This document shows, piece after piece, positions 38,556 to 48,937 of a stretch of 64,000 nt of DNA; the first letter of the stretch is position 1; each line of letters begins with the position of its first letter. Position numbers and translations under genes: made by a program. The stretch comes from Microvirga guangxiensis. GTDB lineage: Bacteria; Pseudomonadota; Alphaproteobacteria; Rhizobiales; Beijerinckiaceae. Where the stretch lies: the NCBI RefSeq assembly GCF_900102135.1, contig NZ_FMVJ01000004.1, positions 248,001-312,000 on the forward strand, given 5' to 3'. Below the pieces are notes generated by a model, which did not search any database, was not told the origin of the DNA, and saw only the letters and a program-made list of their open reading frames with translations.

Positions 38556-39401
38556 TTAACGCGCCGTTGCGAGCTGTGTTGCGCCAGCGCCCGTGGTCTG
38601 GGCCACCGGCTGCTCCGCCAGGGTCTCTATGGCATCGGCCACATGATTGGCCAGGCAATCATAGCCCTTGTCGCTCATGTGGAAGCCGTCGGCCGAAAGC
38701 ATGGAGCGCAGCTCCTCAGCCGAGCGGCTGTTCCAATCCTGCATCAAGGCATAACGCGAGAAGACCGAAACCTTGCGCTCAAGTCCTAGCGCACTGACCG
38801 TTTGAACGAAGCGTTCGTATCGGCCCATGTCCTTGATGGTCGGGAAATATTGCTGGTCCAGAAGGATCAGGCCTGTGCCGGCGGCCTTCACGGCCGAGAT
38901 GCCGCGGTCCAGGAGGGCGCGGAAGGCTTCTTCGTTCACACCCCGGATGGCATCGTTCGTGCCGACCTGCCAGATGACGAGGTCGTAGCTTTGGGCCTTG
39001 AGGGCAGCCTCGAGCCGATCGATGGTCTCGATGGCCGTCTCGCCTCCCCTGCCCGCATTGACGACGGTGACGCCATCTTTCCAGCTTTCGCCCAGCTCGT
39101 CCTCAAGCTGGGCCGGATAAGCGTGATCGGGCGACGAGGCGCCGATGCCCTCCGTGGAGGACGATCCGATGGCGAGGATGCGGATGGGCTCATGCCGTTC
39201 AACCTTCCGGGTGAGGGAAGGCAGAGACTCATTAACCGTGAAAATCTTGCGCTTCGTATCGCAGGACTTGTTATCCGAAGCGGCGGAGGCCGGCGTGCCA
39301 AGTAAAGCCAAGCTTAGGAAGAGAGCCGCCCCTGAGATGGCGACAATTCGAGCCCCTTGGCCTGCTCTTTTTTGCGGGCAGGCAGCTTTTGTTTGTTCCA
39401 T
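38556..39401 (-). CDS. Secreted SGNH/GDSL-type hydrolase
   Basis: A 281-residue protein with a signal peptide (hydrophobic core VAISGAALFLSLALLG, cleavage near ASAA). SGNH blocks are visible: block I RILAIGSSSTEGIGA (GSS instead of GDS), block III VGTND and block V DGFHMSDKGY with the catalytic Asp/His. Family activities are esterase, deacetylase or acyltransfer. The only usable start lies inside the end of the OpgC gene, an 88-nt overlap, so translation is probably coupled. Confidence 0.85.
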   Translation of the reverse strand: MEQTKAACPQKRAGQGARIVAISGAALFLSLALLGTPASAASDNKSCDTKRKIFTVNESLPSLTRKVERHEPIRILAIGSSSTEGIGASSPDHAYPAQLEDELGESWKDGVTVVNAGRGGETAIETIDRLEAALKAQSYDLVIWQVGTNDAIRGVNEEAFRALLDRGISAVKAAGTGLILLDQQYFPTIKDMGRYERFVQTVSALGLERKVSVFSRYALMQDWNSRSAEELRSMLSADGFHMSDKGYDCLANHVADAIETLAEQPVAQTTGAGATQLATAR

Positions 39402-40474
39402 TCGAGATATCGCGCCAGTGCAAGAAGACTAATGATACCAAGAATGGTGAATACCATGCCGATGATCTGCGGACTAGCGGAGGATTTGACGGCGGCCAGC
39501 GTCATGATGACCTGTCCCGCAGCGCTCAGGAGCGAGCCCACGGCAAAGATCGTAAGAGCGTGCTGCCCGAGGCGGATCAGGTCGGGGCCGACGGGCGTAT
39601 TCTTGAGAACGTCGCCGATCCTGAACTGGGTCAGCAGATAGGCAAGGGCCAGGAAGTGCAGCATGCGGGCCAGACCCAGATCATGCTTGCTGAGATCGAG
39701 CTTCGTTCCAGCAAATTCCGGAAGCCAGGGCAGCAGGCCGAAGCCCGCCGTGGTTGCGAGGGTCGAAAATACAACGAAAGCGAGGGCGCCGATGGCAAGG
39801 CCACGCTTGTAGGGAACAGGCCTCTCAAGCATCAGAAGACCGGTCAGGATTCCGAGCGTGAACAGGAATTGCCATGCGAAAGGATTGAAGAACCACGTTC
39901 CGGGCTCTGGCCAGCTGTGCAGGGTCAGTGCTCCCGTGCGCGCGAGAGCATAAATGCCGCCGGACACCAGGAGCGCCACGCCGGCATGGAACCGAGCGAG
40001 AATAAGCGCCATGGGCGCCCAGAGCATGAGAGCGATGTATAGCGGCAGAATATTGAAGTAGCCAAGCTGGTGGCCAAGCAGGATGATGCCCGTAATGCCT
40101 TTGGCGGTATTCCCGAATACGGCGTTGCGCCCATGTTCTTCGATGAGCCCGATCTCTTCACTCAGTTCATAGCCGATGGAGAAGAGAACGATGGCGCCGG
40201 CCGTCAAGACGAGATGAACCCGATAGAGTTCAAAAGCACGCTTAAGGCAACGCTTCACAACTCCGAACAGATCGCCCTGGGGCAGCTTCGGACCATAAAC
40301 GAGCGCGACCGACAAACCCGAGATGAAAATGAATGCTTCTGTCGAATCGGAGAAACCGAAATTGCGCGGCGTGACGTGTTCGATGAGGTTGCCTGGAATG
40401 TGATTGACGAAGATGATCACGAGGACGAGCCCCCGCCAAAAATCAATCGTCGTGTTTCGTTCCAAGGTTGCCAT
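39314..40474 (-). CDS. opgC: OpgC-domain membrane acyltransferase
   Basis: A 386-residue polytopic membrane protein with about ten hydrophobic helices. The start RNTTIDFWRGLVLVIIFVNH and PRNFGFSDSTEAFIFISG are typical of OpgC, which transfers succinyl groups to osmoregulated periplasmic glucans. No glucan synthase is nearby, so the acceptor glycan is open. It overlaps the downstream SGNH hydrolase gene by 88 nt on the same strand. Confidence 0.86.
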   Translation of the reverse strand: MATLERNTTIDFWRGLVLVIIFVNHIPGNLIEHVTPRNFGFSDSTEAFIFISGLSVALVYGPKLPQGDLFGVVKRCLKRAFELYRVHLVLTAGAIVLFSIGYELSEEIGLIEEHGRNAVFGNTAKGITGIILLGHQLGYFNILPLYIALMLWAPMALILARFHAGVALLVSGGIYALARTGALTLHSWPEPGTWFFNPFAWQFLFTLGILTGLLMLERPVPYKRGLAIGALAFVVFSTLATTAGFGLLPWLPEFAGTKLDLSKHDLGLARMLHFLALAYLLTQFRIGDVLKNTPVGPDLIRLGQHALTIFAVGSLLSAAGQVIMTLAAVKSSASPQIIGMVFTILGIISLLALARYLEWNKQKLPARKKEQAKGLELSPSQGRLSS

Positions 40475-40627
40475 CGACCTGCTCTTTAATCCTCACGATG
40501 TATGAAACGCCATGATGGCGAAGCGGTTGCCTTAGCACCTGCAGCAGTCGAATGCATCTGCGCATGGCCGAGGGTATCACCGCGGTGACGGCCAATCGAA
40601 TTACAAAAAATTCATGTTCGCGTAAGC

Positions 40628-41458
40628 CTAGCGGTCAGAAGAGTTTTCGGCTTTTCGCGTCTCTTTGAGGAGCTTTGCCAAAAAGACTTCCAGCGCCCGT
40701 TCGGGCGGGCAATCTTTCTCCGTGAGCACGTGTAGGCCCCATTGCTCGAGAACGGTCTGCTCCACTGGATTGGGACGCAACATGAATACATAAGACGATG
40801 GCCTGTCGCGTTCATATCCTGAACCGGCCCATGTTCTCCAAAGCCGATGCATGAGAAAGCGGATGTTGAGATCCGTCATGCTGTAGCCGACGAACAGGAT
40901 CGTCTTGCCGAGTGCGTCCGCTCGGAACTTGATGTCGAGAGGCGATTCGAAGGAGAGGCGTTCGAGATAGTCGGTTTCTGCAATCACGATGGAATCGTCA
41001 TTGTCGAAGTCGCCATGATATTTCACGATTTGCGGCACGCCCTCGCGGACGCGGGCAATATCCTTGGCGTTCACGATCTTCACATAGTCCTTGCCATGAA
41101 GATCGAAGGCGGTTTCCAGGTTGCGGTCGAAATTCGTGGTGTAGATGATGGGAAAGTCGAGCTTGCAGATGAGCTCGTGAACCTTCGAGGCTTTGAGCTT
41201 GTCTTCCTGAATGGTCCAGTTCCGGTCCATCCAGCTGCGCAAGGGGCCGATACTGCCCTGCTTGATCCGGTAGAACTCCGCGAGCGTCAGGTAGTTCAAG
41301 TCTCCTTCCCTGAACTCGGACAGGTCGAGGTTGAGTTCCTGGGCGACATGCTCGATCAGCGTGCTCCAAGAGGGAAGCCCTAAGGTCATTGATACCCCGG
41401 CTCCGGCAAACAGGATCGCTCGCCGCTTCCTGATGGCCTCGACCAGATCTTCCAGCAC
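40628..41458 (-). CDS. Stand-alone SIR2-like protein (putative NAD-consuming enzyme)
   Basis: A 276-residue protein with a SIR2-type Rossmann core. The NAD-binding GAGVSMTLGLPSW is at residues 19-31, TTNFDRNLE near 108-116, a catalytic-type His148 in KYHGD, and GYSMTDLNIRFL near 191-202. No zinc-finger cysteines, so it belongs to the SIR2-like group rather than the classical sirtuins. Such domains act as NADases in several phage defence systems, but no partner gene (Argonaute, STAND ATPase, TIR or helicase) is adjacent. The start seems to be GTG. Confidence 0.85.
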   Translation of the reverse strand: MLEDLVEAIRKRRAILFAGAGVSMTLGLPSWSTLIEHVAQELNLDLSEFREGDLNYLTLAEFYRIKQGSIGPLRSWMDRNWTIQEDKLKASKVHELICKLDFPIIYTTNFDRNLETAFDLHGKDYVKIVNAKDIARVREGVPQIVKYHGDFDNDDSIVIAETDYLERLSFESPLDIKFRADALGKTILFVGYSMTDLNIRFLMHRLWRTWAGSGYERDRPSSYVFMLRPNPVEQTVLEQWGLHVLTEKDCPPERALEVFLAKLLKETRKAENSSDR

Positions 41459-41590
41459 TTCACGGCGCTCCCGACAACGAACTCCCGTTCATAACGCTCG
41501 AACAGGGGTGTCGGGCTCAAAGTCATGGATAACTTGAGCATTTCATGTGTTGTAGTGAGAATGAGCGGTTCAGGCAGGAAAGGACCCGAT

Positions 41591-42163
41591 GTGACAGCCT
41601 ACCGGATCAAGCAGATCGATACCGCCTATGAAGGATGGCGCAAGCTTCTGAGGCTCACCATTCAGATGCCGGATGGAAGGACGATGCTCCGCGAGGTCCT
41701 CAACAGCGGCGATGCCGCCGCCGTGCTGCCTTACGATCTCGAAAGGCGAAAAGTCGTTCTCGTGCGGCAGTTCCGGGCGCCGGTCATGCATGTCGAGGGC
41801 CATCCGGATTTTCTGGAAGCGATCGCGGGCCTGCTCGACGAGGATGAGGCCGAGGACTGCGCCCGGCGTGAGAGCATGGAGGAGGCGGGCCTGCGCGTCG
41901 AACGTCTGGAGCCTCTGGGCCATTTCTGGTCCGCGCCCGGGATCACGACCGAACGTCTGCATCTGTTTCTCGCGCCTTATATGGAGGCTGACCGCGTCGC
42001 CGACGGCGGAGGCCTCGACGATGAGCACGAGGATATCGAGGTGCTGGAGGTGAGCTTCGACGAACTGGCGAAACTACTCACCTCCAACACTGTCGCCGAC
42101 ATGAAGACGGCGGTTCTCATACAGGCCCTGCAGCTGAAGCACCCGCAGGCCTTCAAGGATTAA
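41591..42163 (+). CDS. Nudix hydrolase (ADP-ribose/GDP-mannose pyrophosphatase-like)
   Basis: A 190-residue Nudix protein. The Nudix box is present in somewhat modified form (GLLDEDEAEDCARRESMEEAG), followed by the GP-type APGITTERLHLFLA found in ADP-sugar and GDP-mannose pyrophosphatases. The GTG at 41591 has AGGAAAGGA upstream and gives the usual N-terminus (TAYRIKQIDTAYEGW). In-frame ATGs at 41525 and 41561 are alternatives. Divergent from the SIR2 gene and convergent with the hydrolase gene, overlapping its stop by 4 bp. Confidence 0.88.
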   Translation: MTAYRIKQIDTAYEGWRKLLRLTIQMPDGRTMLREVLNSGDAAAVLPYDLERRKVVLVRQFRAPVMHVEGHPDFLEAIAGLLDEDEAEDCARRESMEEAGLRVERLEPLGHFWSAPGITTERLHLFLAPYMEADRVADGGGLDDEHEDIEVLEVSFDELAKLLTSNTVADMKTAVLIQALQLKHPQAFKD

Positions 42164-43002
42164 GCGAGGCGCTCGGCGTGCCAGCGCAGATGATCCTCGA
42201 TGAAGGTGGCGATGAAAAAGTACGAATGATCGTATCCTTCCTGCCGACGCAGGGTGAGGGGCTGGCCAGCCTTGGCGCAAGCCTCTTCCAAGAGCTGCGG
42301 TTTCAGCTGGTTTTCCAGGAAGCTGTCCGCAAGACCCTGATCGACGAGAATATCGGGTACCCGCGCGCCGCTCTCGATGAGCGCGCAGGCATCGTATTCG
42401 TGCCACTGGGAGCGATCTGCACCGATGTAATGCGACAGCGCCTTTTCGCCCCACGGGCAGTTCATGGGCGAAGCGATCGGTGCAAAGGCTGACACGGCCT
42501 TGAAGCGTCCGGGATTGCGCAGCGCGATGGTGAGCGCACCGTGTCCGCCCATGGAATGGCCGGTGATGCCTTGGCGCTCCATGTCGGCGGGCAGGTTCTC
42601 TGCAATCAGCGCAGGCAGCTCGCGCTCGATATAGGAGCGCATGCGATAATTCTTCGCCCATGGCTCTTGCGTCGCATCGACGTAGAAGCCCGCGCCGAGG
42701 CCGAAATCGTAGGCGCTCTCCGGATCGTCGGGCACGCCCTCGCCGCGGGGGCTCGTATCCGGTGCAATGAGGATGAGGCCGAGTTCCGAGGCCATGCGCT
42801 GAGCGCCTGCTTTGACGGTGAAGTTCTCTTCCGTGCAGGTCAGCCCTGACAGGAACCACACCACCGGAACCTTGCCTCCGGCCGCTTGCGGCGGAACGTA
42901 GGCTGCAAGGCGCATGGCCGTGCCGGTTTCCTGCGAGGTGTGACGATAGACGAACTGCGTGCCGCCGAAGCAGCGCGATTGCGAGACAGTCTCGAAACTC
43001 AT
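42160..43002 (-). CDS. fghA: S-formylglutathione hydrolase
   Basis: A 280-residue alpha/beta hydrolase that splits S-formylglutathione to formate and glutathione, the second step of glutathione-dependent formaldehyde oxidation. The nucleophile elbow GHSMGGHGAL and the conserved NFTVKAGAQRMA and GEKALSHYIG are typical of the esterase D group. The ATG at 43002 has TAGGTGA upstream; a GTG at 43011 is less likely. It follows the class III ADH gene by 12 bp, giving the complete pathway in one operon. Confidence 0.96.
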   Translation of the reverse strand: MSFETVSQSRCFGGTQFVYRHTSQETGTAMRLAAYVPPQAAGGKVPVVWFLSGLTCTEENFTVKAGAQRMASELGLILIAPDTSPRGEGVPDDPESAYDFGLGAGFYVDATQEPWAKNYRMRSYIERELPALIAENLPADMERQGITGHSMGGHGALTIALRNPGRFKAVSAFAPIASPMNCPWGEKALSHYIGADRSQWHEYDACALIESGARVPDILVDQGLADSFLENQLKPQLLEEACAKAGQPLTLRRQEGYDHSYFFIATFIEDHLRWHAERLA

Positions 43003-43014
43003 GCCGGTCACCTA

Positions 43015-44127
43015 TCAGTAAACGATGACGGAGCGGATCGACTTGCCCTCGTGCATGAGGTCGAAGGCAGTATTGATCTCATCGAGCGGCATCTTGTGGG
43101 TGATCAGATCGTCGATGTTGATCTTGCCCTCCATGTACCAATCCACGATCTTCGGCACGTCCGTACGTCCGCGCGCGCCGCCGAAGGCCGTTCCCTTCCA
43201 CACGCGCCCCGTGACGAGCTGGAAGGGACGGGTGGAGATTTCCTTTCCGGCTTCAGCCACGCCGATGATGATGCTCTCGCCCCAGCCGCGATGGCAGCAT
43301 TCGAGCGCTTGGCGCATCACATCCGTGTTGCCTGTGGCGTCGAACGAGAAGTCCGCGCCGCCGCTCGTGAGATCGACGATGGCCTGCACCACCTTGTCGT
43401 TGCCGATTTCCTTGGGGTTGATGAAGTCGGTCATGCCGAACTTGCGCGCCATCTCGGCCTTGGCCGGATTGATGTCGACGCCGATGATCTTGTCGGCGCC
43501 CACCATGCGCGCGCCCTGGATCACATTGAGCCCGATGCCGCCGAGGCCGAACACCACCACGTTTGCGCCCGGCCACACCTTGGCGGTGTAGAGCACCGCG
43601 CCGATGCCGGTGGTGACGCCGCAGCCGATGTAGCAGATCTTGTCGAAGGGCGCGTCTTCACGAACCTTCGCCAGCGCGATCTCCGGCAAAACCGTGAAGT
43701 TCGCAAATGTCGAGCAGCCCATGTAGTGGAACACGGTTTCGCCATCGCAGCGGAAGCGGCTGGTGCCGTCCGGCATCACGCCTTGCCCTTGAGTGGAGCG
43801 GATCGCGGTGCAAAGATTGGTACGGCGCGAGAGGCAGGATTTGCAGTTGCGGCATTCGGGCGTGTAGAGCGGGATGACGTGATCGCCGACCTTCAACGTG
43901 GTCACGCCGGGGCCGACCTCTCGCACGATGCCCGCGCCTTCATGCCCGAGGATCGCCGGGAACTTGCCCTCGGAATCGAGGCCGGAGAGCGTGTAGGCGT
44001 CCGTGTGGCAGACGCCTGTTGCCATGACCTCAACCAGAACCTCGCCTGCCTTTGGGCCTTCGATGCGGATGGTCTCGATGGTGAGCGGCTTGCCAGCCTC
44101 CCATGCGACGGCGGCTCTGGTTTCCAT
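43015..44127 (-). CDS. frmA: S-(hydroxymethyl)glutathione dehydrogenase / class III alcohol dehydrogenase
   Basis: A 370-residue zinc alcohol dehydrogenase. The catalytic-zinc Cys lies in [14 protein letters not shown] and the ligand His in GHEGAGIV. The structural-zinc cysteines are [15 protein letters not shown] and NAD binds at [14 protein letters not shown]. It oxidises the glutathione adduct of formaldehyde with NAD. Length and motifs are canonical. First gene of the frmA-fghA pair. Useful for a methylotroph or for detoxification of formaldehyde from demethylation. Confidence 0.97.
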   Translation of the reverse strand: METRAAVAWEAGKPLTIETIRIEGPKAGEVLVEVMATGVCHTDAYTLSGLDSEGKFPAILGHEGAGIVREVGPGVTTLKVGDHVIPLYTPECRNCKSCLSRRTNLCTAIRSTQGQGVMPDGTSRFRCDGETVFHYMGCSTFANFTVLPEIALAKVREDAPFDKICYIGCGVTTGIGAVLYTAKVWPGANVVVFGLGGIGLNVIQGARMVGADKIIGVDINPAKAEMARKFGMTDFINPKEIGNDKVVQAIVDLTSGGADFSFDATGNTDVMRQALECCHRGWGESIIIGVAEAGKEISTRPFQLVTGRVWKGTAFGGARGRTDVPKIVDWYMEGKINIDDLITHKMPLDEINTAFDLMHEGKSIRSVIVY

Positions 44128-44271
44128 GCTCGTCTCTCCTCATGTGATTCGATGAGGTGGACTATGGGAAGTGCCATGACCCAAGGTCAATGGAAACCGG
44201 CCTCTTGCCCCGAGGCTTTCCAGACAGGCCTTCAGGACATATGTGTCTTTCGACAACCGAAGGATCAGCCT

Positions 44272-44922
44272 GTGCCCAATGTTCGCGCCGCCATTATTCC
44301 CGTCACGCCGTTCCAGCAGAACTGCACGTTACTCTGGTGCGAAAAGACGAAGAAGGGTGCCGTTGTCGATCCTGGCGGCGATCTCGAGCGCATTCGCGAT
44401 GCGATCGCGCAAAGCGGCGTAAGCGTGGAGAAGATCATTCTCACGCACGGCCATATCGACCATGCAGCAGGTGCGGCGGAACTACGTGAGGAACTTGGCG
44501 TCCTGATCGAAGGTCCGCATCAGGCGGACGATTTTCTGCTGCAGCGCTTGGCCGAGCAGGGGCAGGCTTACGGAATTCCCTCACGCGCAGTCACGCCGGA
44601 CCGGTGGCTGAACGAGGGCGATGCGGTAACGGTCGGCGAATTGACGCTCGACGTTCTGCACTGTCCCGGCCATTCGCCCGGCAGCGTCGTGCTAGTCTCG
44701 AAGGCGGAGCGCTTCGCCATTGTGGGAGATGTGATCTTCCAGGGTTCCGTCGGACGCGTCGACCTTCCCGGCGGCGATGGCAAGGCGCTCATCGCTTCGA
44801 TCAAGGACAAGCTGCTGCCGCTTGGCGACGACATCGCCTTCATCTGCGGTCACGGTCCCATGAGCACGCTTGGACAGGAGCGGCAGACGAACCCGTTCCT
44901 CCAGGGTGAAGACCTGCTCTGA
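44272..44922 (+). CDS. Metallo-beta-lactamase-fold hydrolase (YcbL/GloB-like)
   Basis: A 216-residue protein with the metal-binding motif LTHGHIDHAAG and later ligands in CPGHSPGSV, GDVIF and CGHGP. The N-terminus RAAIIPVTPFQQNC fits the YcbL/glyoxalase II-like group, which hydrolyses thioesters. The start is GTG at 44272 with AAGGA upstream; the frame stays open far upstream, but that part is the complement of the class III ADH gene. Next to formaldehyde genes it may act on a glutathione thioester, which is inference. Confidence 0.9.
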   Translation: MPNVRAAIIPVTPFQQNCTLLWCEKTKKGAVVDPGGDLERIRDAIAQSGVSVEKIILTHGHIDHAAGAAELREELGVLIEGPHQADDFLLQRLAEQGQAYGIPSRAVTPDRWLNEGDAVTVGELTLDVLHCPGHSPGSVVLVSKAERFAIVGDVIFQGSVGRVDLPGGDGKALIASIKDKLLPLGDDIAFICGHGPMSTLGQERQTNPFLQGEDLL

Positions 44923-44929
44923 AACGATG

Positions 44930-44962
44930 ACGGCCCGGGATTGCTCCCGGGCCGCTTCTTTT
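44930..44962 (+). terminator. Rho-independent terminator after the MBL-fold gene
   Basis: A 10-bp stem CGGCCCGGGA/TCCCGGGCCG with a TTGC loop (44931-44954), followed by CTTCTTTT. Confidence 0.9.
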
Positions 44963-44978
44963 GCCCCTACGGCCTTTT

Positions 44979-46445
<1,467 letters not shown>

Positions 46446-46541
46446 AGTCGTCCCCCTTGAGTGAGGCGAACATGCCAAGGAGCGGCGATAAGGTCCAATT
46501 GGATTGATTACAAAGTGTGATCAGATATTCTTATCGGCATC
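46446..46541. promoter_or_regulatory. Shared katA-oxyR control region
   Basis: The 96-bp gap holds a palindrome TCCAATTGGA (46494-46503). An outer inverted repeat CGATAAG (46486-46492)/CTTATCG (46530-46536) also lies within it. These fit a LysR-type tetramer site, but do not match the enteric OxyR consensus exactly. Confidence 0.5.
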
Positions 46542-47441
46542 ATGGTCACGATCAGGCAATTACGTTATTTTAGCTCACTCGCCCGTACCCATCATTTTGG
46601 CATGGCAGCCGATCAGTGCGCGGTCACCCAGCCAGCCTTGTCCATGCAGATCAAGGAGCTGGAACGGGAGCTTGGCGTCGAGCTGGTGGAACGGCGCGGC
46701 AACTCGGTTGTCCTCACCTTGGCGGGACAGGAGATCGCCAAGCGGGCCGAGGCGATCTTGGGTCAGGTGCGCGAATTGACGGATCTGGCACGTCAGCACC
46801 ATGGGGTGCTCGCCGGTCCCATACGACTCGGCATCATCCCTTCCGTTGCGCCTTATCTCTTGCCCGCAATGCTTACGGAAGTGCAGCGGCATTATCCGCA
46901 ACTCGACCTGCAGATCCGCGAAACGCAGACCGACATGCTGTTGGACGAATTGCTGCGCGGAGATCTCGATGCGGTGCTGGTCGCCTTGCCGGTCCAGAAT
47001 GCGCAGCTGGAATCGGAGCCGCTCTTCGATGACCGTTTTCTCGTGGCCGTGCAGGCTCCAGCCGCCGATCAGTGGGCCTCGAAGGACCTGTTCGAATGGA
47101 TCGGGCAGGAGCGCCTGCTCCTGCTGGAGGAAGGTCATTGCCTGCGCGACCAAGCGCTGCACTATTGTCAGATCGCAAATATGCAGGCGCGAAAATCGCT
47201 CGGCGCCGCATCGCTGACAACCATCATGCAGATGGTGGCGGCAGGCCATGGCATCACGCTTCTGCCGGAACTGTGCGCGGAAGCCGAGGTGGATCGTCAG
47301 CGGGTGGCGCTCATTCCCTTTCCGGACAACCCGCCCAAGCGCACGCTCGGGCTCGTCTGGCGGAAAACGTCGGGGCGCAAAAAGGATTTTTCCGCGCTCG
47401 CCGAACTGATCAAAAGCGTGCGGCAGGTTCAGGCTGCCTAG
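46542..47441 (+). CDS. oxyR: Hydrogen peroxide-sensing LysR regulator OxyR
   Basis: A 299-residue LysR-type activator. The N-terminal helix-turn-helix (HFGMAADQCAVTQPALSMQI) binds DNA. The redox pair Cys200 and Cys209 occur in GHCLRDQALHYC with the same spacing as Cys199/Cys208 of E. coli OxyR, so the disulfide switch should work. It is divergent from katA, its probable target. Confidence 0.96.
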   Translation: MVTIRQLRYFSSLARTHHFGMAADQCAVTQPALSMQIKELERELGVELVERRGNSVVLTLAGQEIAKRAEAILGQVRELTDLARQHHGVLAGPIRLGIIPSVAPYLLPAMLTEVQRHYPQLDLQIRETQTDMLLDELLRGDLDAVLVALPVQNAQLESEPLFDDRFLVAVQAPAADQWASKDLFEWIGQERLLLLEEGHCLRDQALHYCQIANMQARKSLGAASLTTIMQMVAAGHGITLLPELCAEAEVDRQRVALIPFPDNPPKRTLGLVWRKTSGRKKDFSALAELIKSVRQVQAA

Positions 47442-47446
47442 CAAAG

Positions 47447-47482
47447 AAAAAGGGCTTCCCGATTTTTGCCGGAAAGCCCTTT
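47447..47482. terminator. Bidirectional terminator between oxyR and the YeeE/YedE gene
   Basis: AAAGGGCTTCC pairs with GGAAAGCCCTTT (one bulge) around an A/T-rich loop. A- and T-runs lie on either side and serve both convergent genes. Confidence 0.85.
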
Positions 47483-47503
47483 ATGTGTCGTTTGCAGGTT
47501 AAG

Positions 47504-48739
47504 TCAGCAGCCCGTCAGCTTCACGCGCTCCACCTCAAGCCCGAAGAGCGGGCGCACGCGGGTGCCGATTACGTTGCCGGTGAAGGCTGCCACGAGCCAG
47601 ACCCAGCCATGGAAGCTGCCCGAGGCGATGCCGGAGAAATAGGCTCCGATGTTGCAGCCGTAAGCCAAGCGAGCGCCATAGCCGAGAAGCAGTCCGCCAA
47701 CGATGGCGGCAAAGGCAGAGCGCAGCGGAATCTTCCACACCGGCGCGAAGCGTCCGGCGAGGGACGACGCGAGCAGGGCGCCGAGGATGATGCCGAAATT
47801 CATCACCGTCGTGATGTCGTTGAAGATGCTGCCGTTCAAGGCGGCTTGGTTAGCCGGGCTCGACCAATAGGGCCAGCTCGCTACATCGAAGCCGATGGCA
47901 GCCGCAATCTTCGAGCCCCACAGAGCGAAAGCCGATGTGACGCCCCAGGGGCGGCCCGCAAGATAAAGGGTCACGAAGTTCAGGAGAGCCAGTGCCACCG
48001 CACCTGCCACAATCGGCCAAGGCCCGCGCAGGAAGCGCGCAAGACCTTGGCGGGGCGAGGGCGCGGCCTCGATCAGCCTGCCATGCCGACGCTTCTCGAA
48101 CACCACCGTCGCGGCAGCGATCAGTGCAAAGACTGCAAGCTGCACGGCAAGGGCGGTCCAGGGTCCCCACAGTTCGATAATCGAGATCTTGGGCAAGCTC
48201 GGGAGTGCCGTCCACCAATGCAGATGGGCAGCGCCGATGACGGAGCCTGCGATGAAACCCGCCAACGTGATCAGCATGCGCGTAGAGCCGCCGCCTACCG
48301 TGTAAAGCGTGCCGGAGGCGCAGCCGCCGCCAAGTTGCATGCCGATGCCGAAGATGAAAGCGCCGAAAACGACACCGATGCCCGCCGGCGACACATTGCC
48401 GGCGACCGGCTGACCGAAGAGGGAGCCGGATGCCAGAACAGGAAAGAACAGGATGGAGGCAATCGCCAGCATCACCATCTGTGCCCGCAGGCCCTCACCG
48501 CGCCGGTCAGCGATGAACACGCGCCAAGCGGAGGTGAAGCCGAAGGCTGCATGATAGAGCACAAGACCCAGAGCTGCCCCGAGTACGTAAAGCGCAGCCT
48601 GCTTCGGGCTGATGATTGCTCCCAATAGGGCCGCACCGCCAAGGATACCCGCGGCCGCGGCCAGTGAAGGCGGGGTGTTGATGGTCAAGCTCGCACGGTT
48701 TCCAGCGGAAAGGGGCGAAGCCACAGCAGAGCTGGACAT
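47504..48739 (-). CDS. YeeE/YedE (TsuA-like) sulfur-compound transporter
   Basis: A 411-residue membrane protein made of two YeeE/YedE repeats. The pore-lining Cys motifs are visible: MQLGGGCASGTLYTVGGG in the first half and LAYGCNIGAYFSGIASGS in the second. In the thiosulfate importer TsuA (YeeE) these cysteines pass the sulfur compound through the membrane. It is divergent from a cysteine synthase, consistent with thiosulfate or sulfide assimilation. Confidence 0.9.
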   Translation of the reverse strand: MSSSAVASPLSAGNRASLTINTPPSLAAAAGILGGAALLGAIISPKQAALYVLGAALGLVLYHAAFGFTSAWRVFIADRRGEGLRAQMVMLAIASILFFPVLASGSLFGQPVAGNVSPAGIGVVFGAFIFGIGMQLGGGCASGTLYTVGGGSTRMLITLAGFIAGSVIGAAHLHWWTALPSLPKISIIELWGPWTALAVQLAVFALIAAATVVFEKRRHGRLIEAAPSPRQGLARFLRGPWPIVAGAVALALLNFVTLYLAGRPWGVTSAFALWGSKIAAAIGFDVASWPYWSSPANQAALNGSIFNDITTVMNFGIILGALLASSLAGRFAPVWKIPLRSAFAAIVGGLLLGYGARLAYGCNIGAYFSGIASGSFHGWVWLVAAFTGNVIGTRVRPLFGLEVERVKLTGC

Positions 48740-48937
48740 GGAAACTTCCTTGCTGCGTCAATGGAAAAGGGAAAAGCGGTCCTGCGACCTTCGAAATGAA
48801 TGTGTGGTTCTTTTTAAAGAACGTCAATAGGTGCATAATACAAATAATAATCATATATAAAGTGTGAAATAGAACCGATTGTGCCTTCGGGCCTTCCATC
48901 CGATGCTTCGCGCCAACCCACAGGAATGACTGCCAGC
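48740..48937. promoter_or_regulatory. Divergent sulfur-gene control region with perfect inverted repeat
   Basis: GTTCTTT-TT-AAAGAAC at 48808-48823 is a perfect 7-2-7 palindrome midway between the YeeE/YedE and cysteine synthase genes, followed by a very AT-rich stretch (48835-48865). It is a candidate operator for a shared regulator that is not encoded nearby. Confidence 0.5.

Noticed and set aside
42886..44271. Upstream extension of the MBL-fold protein by over 400 residues
   Set aside because: The extension is the complement of frmA. The real start is GTG 44272 with its own ribosome site.
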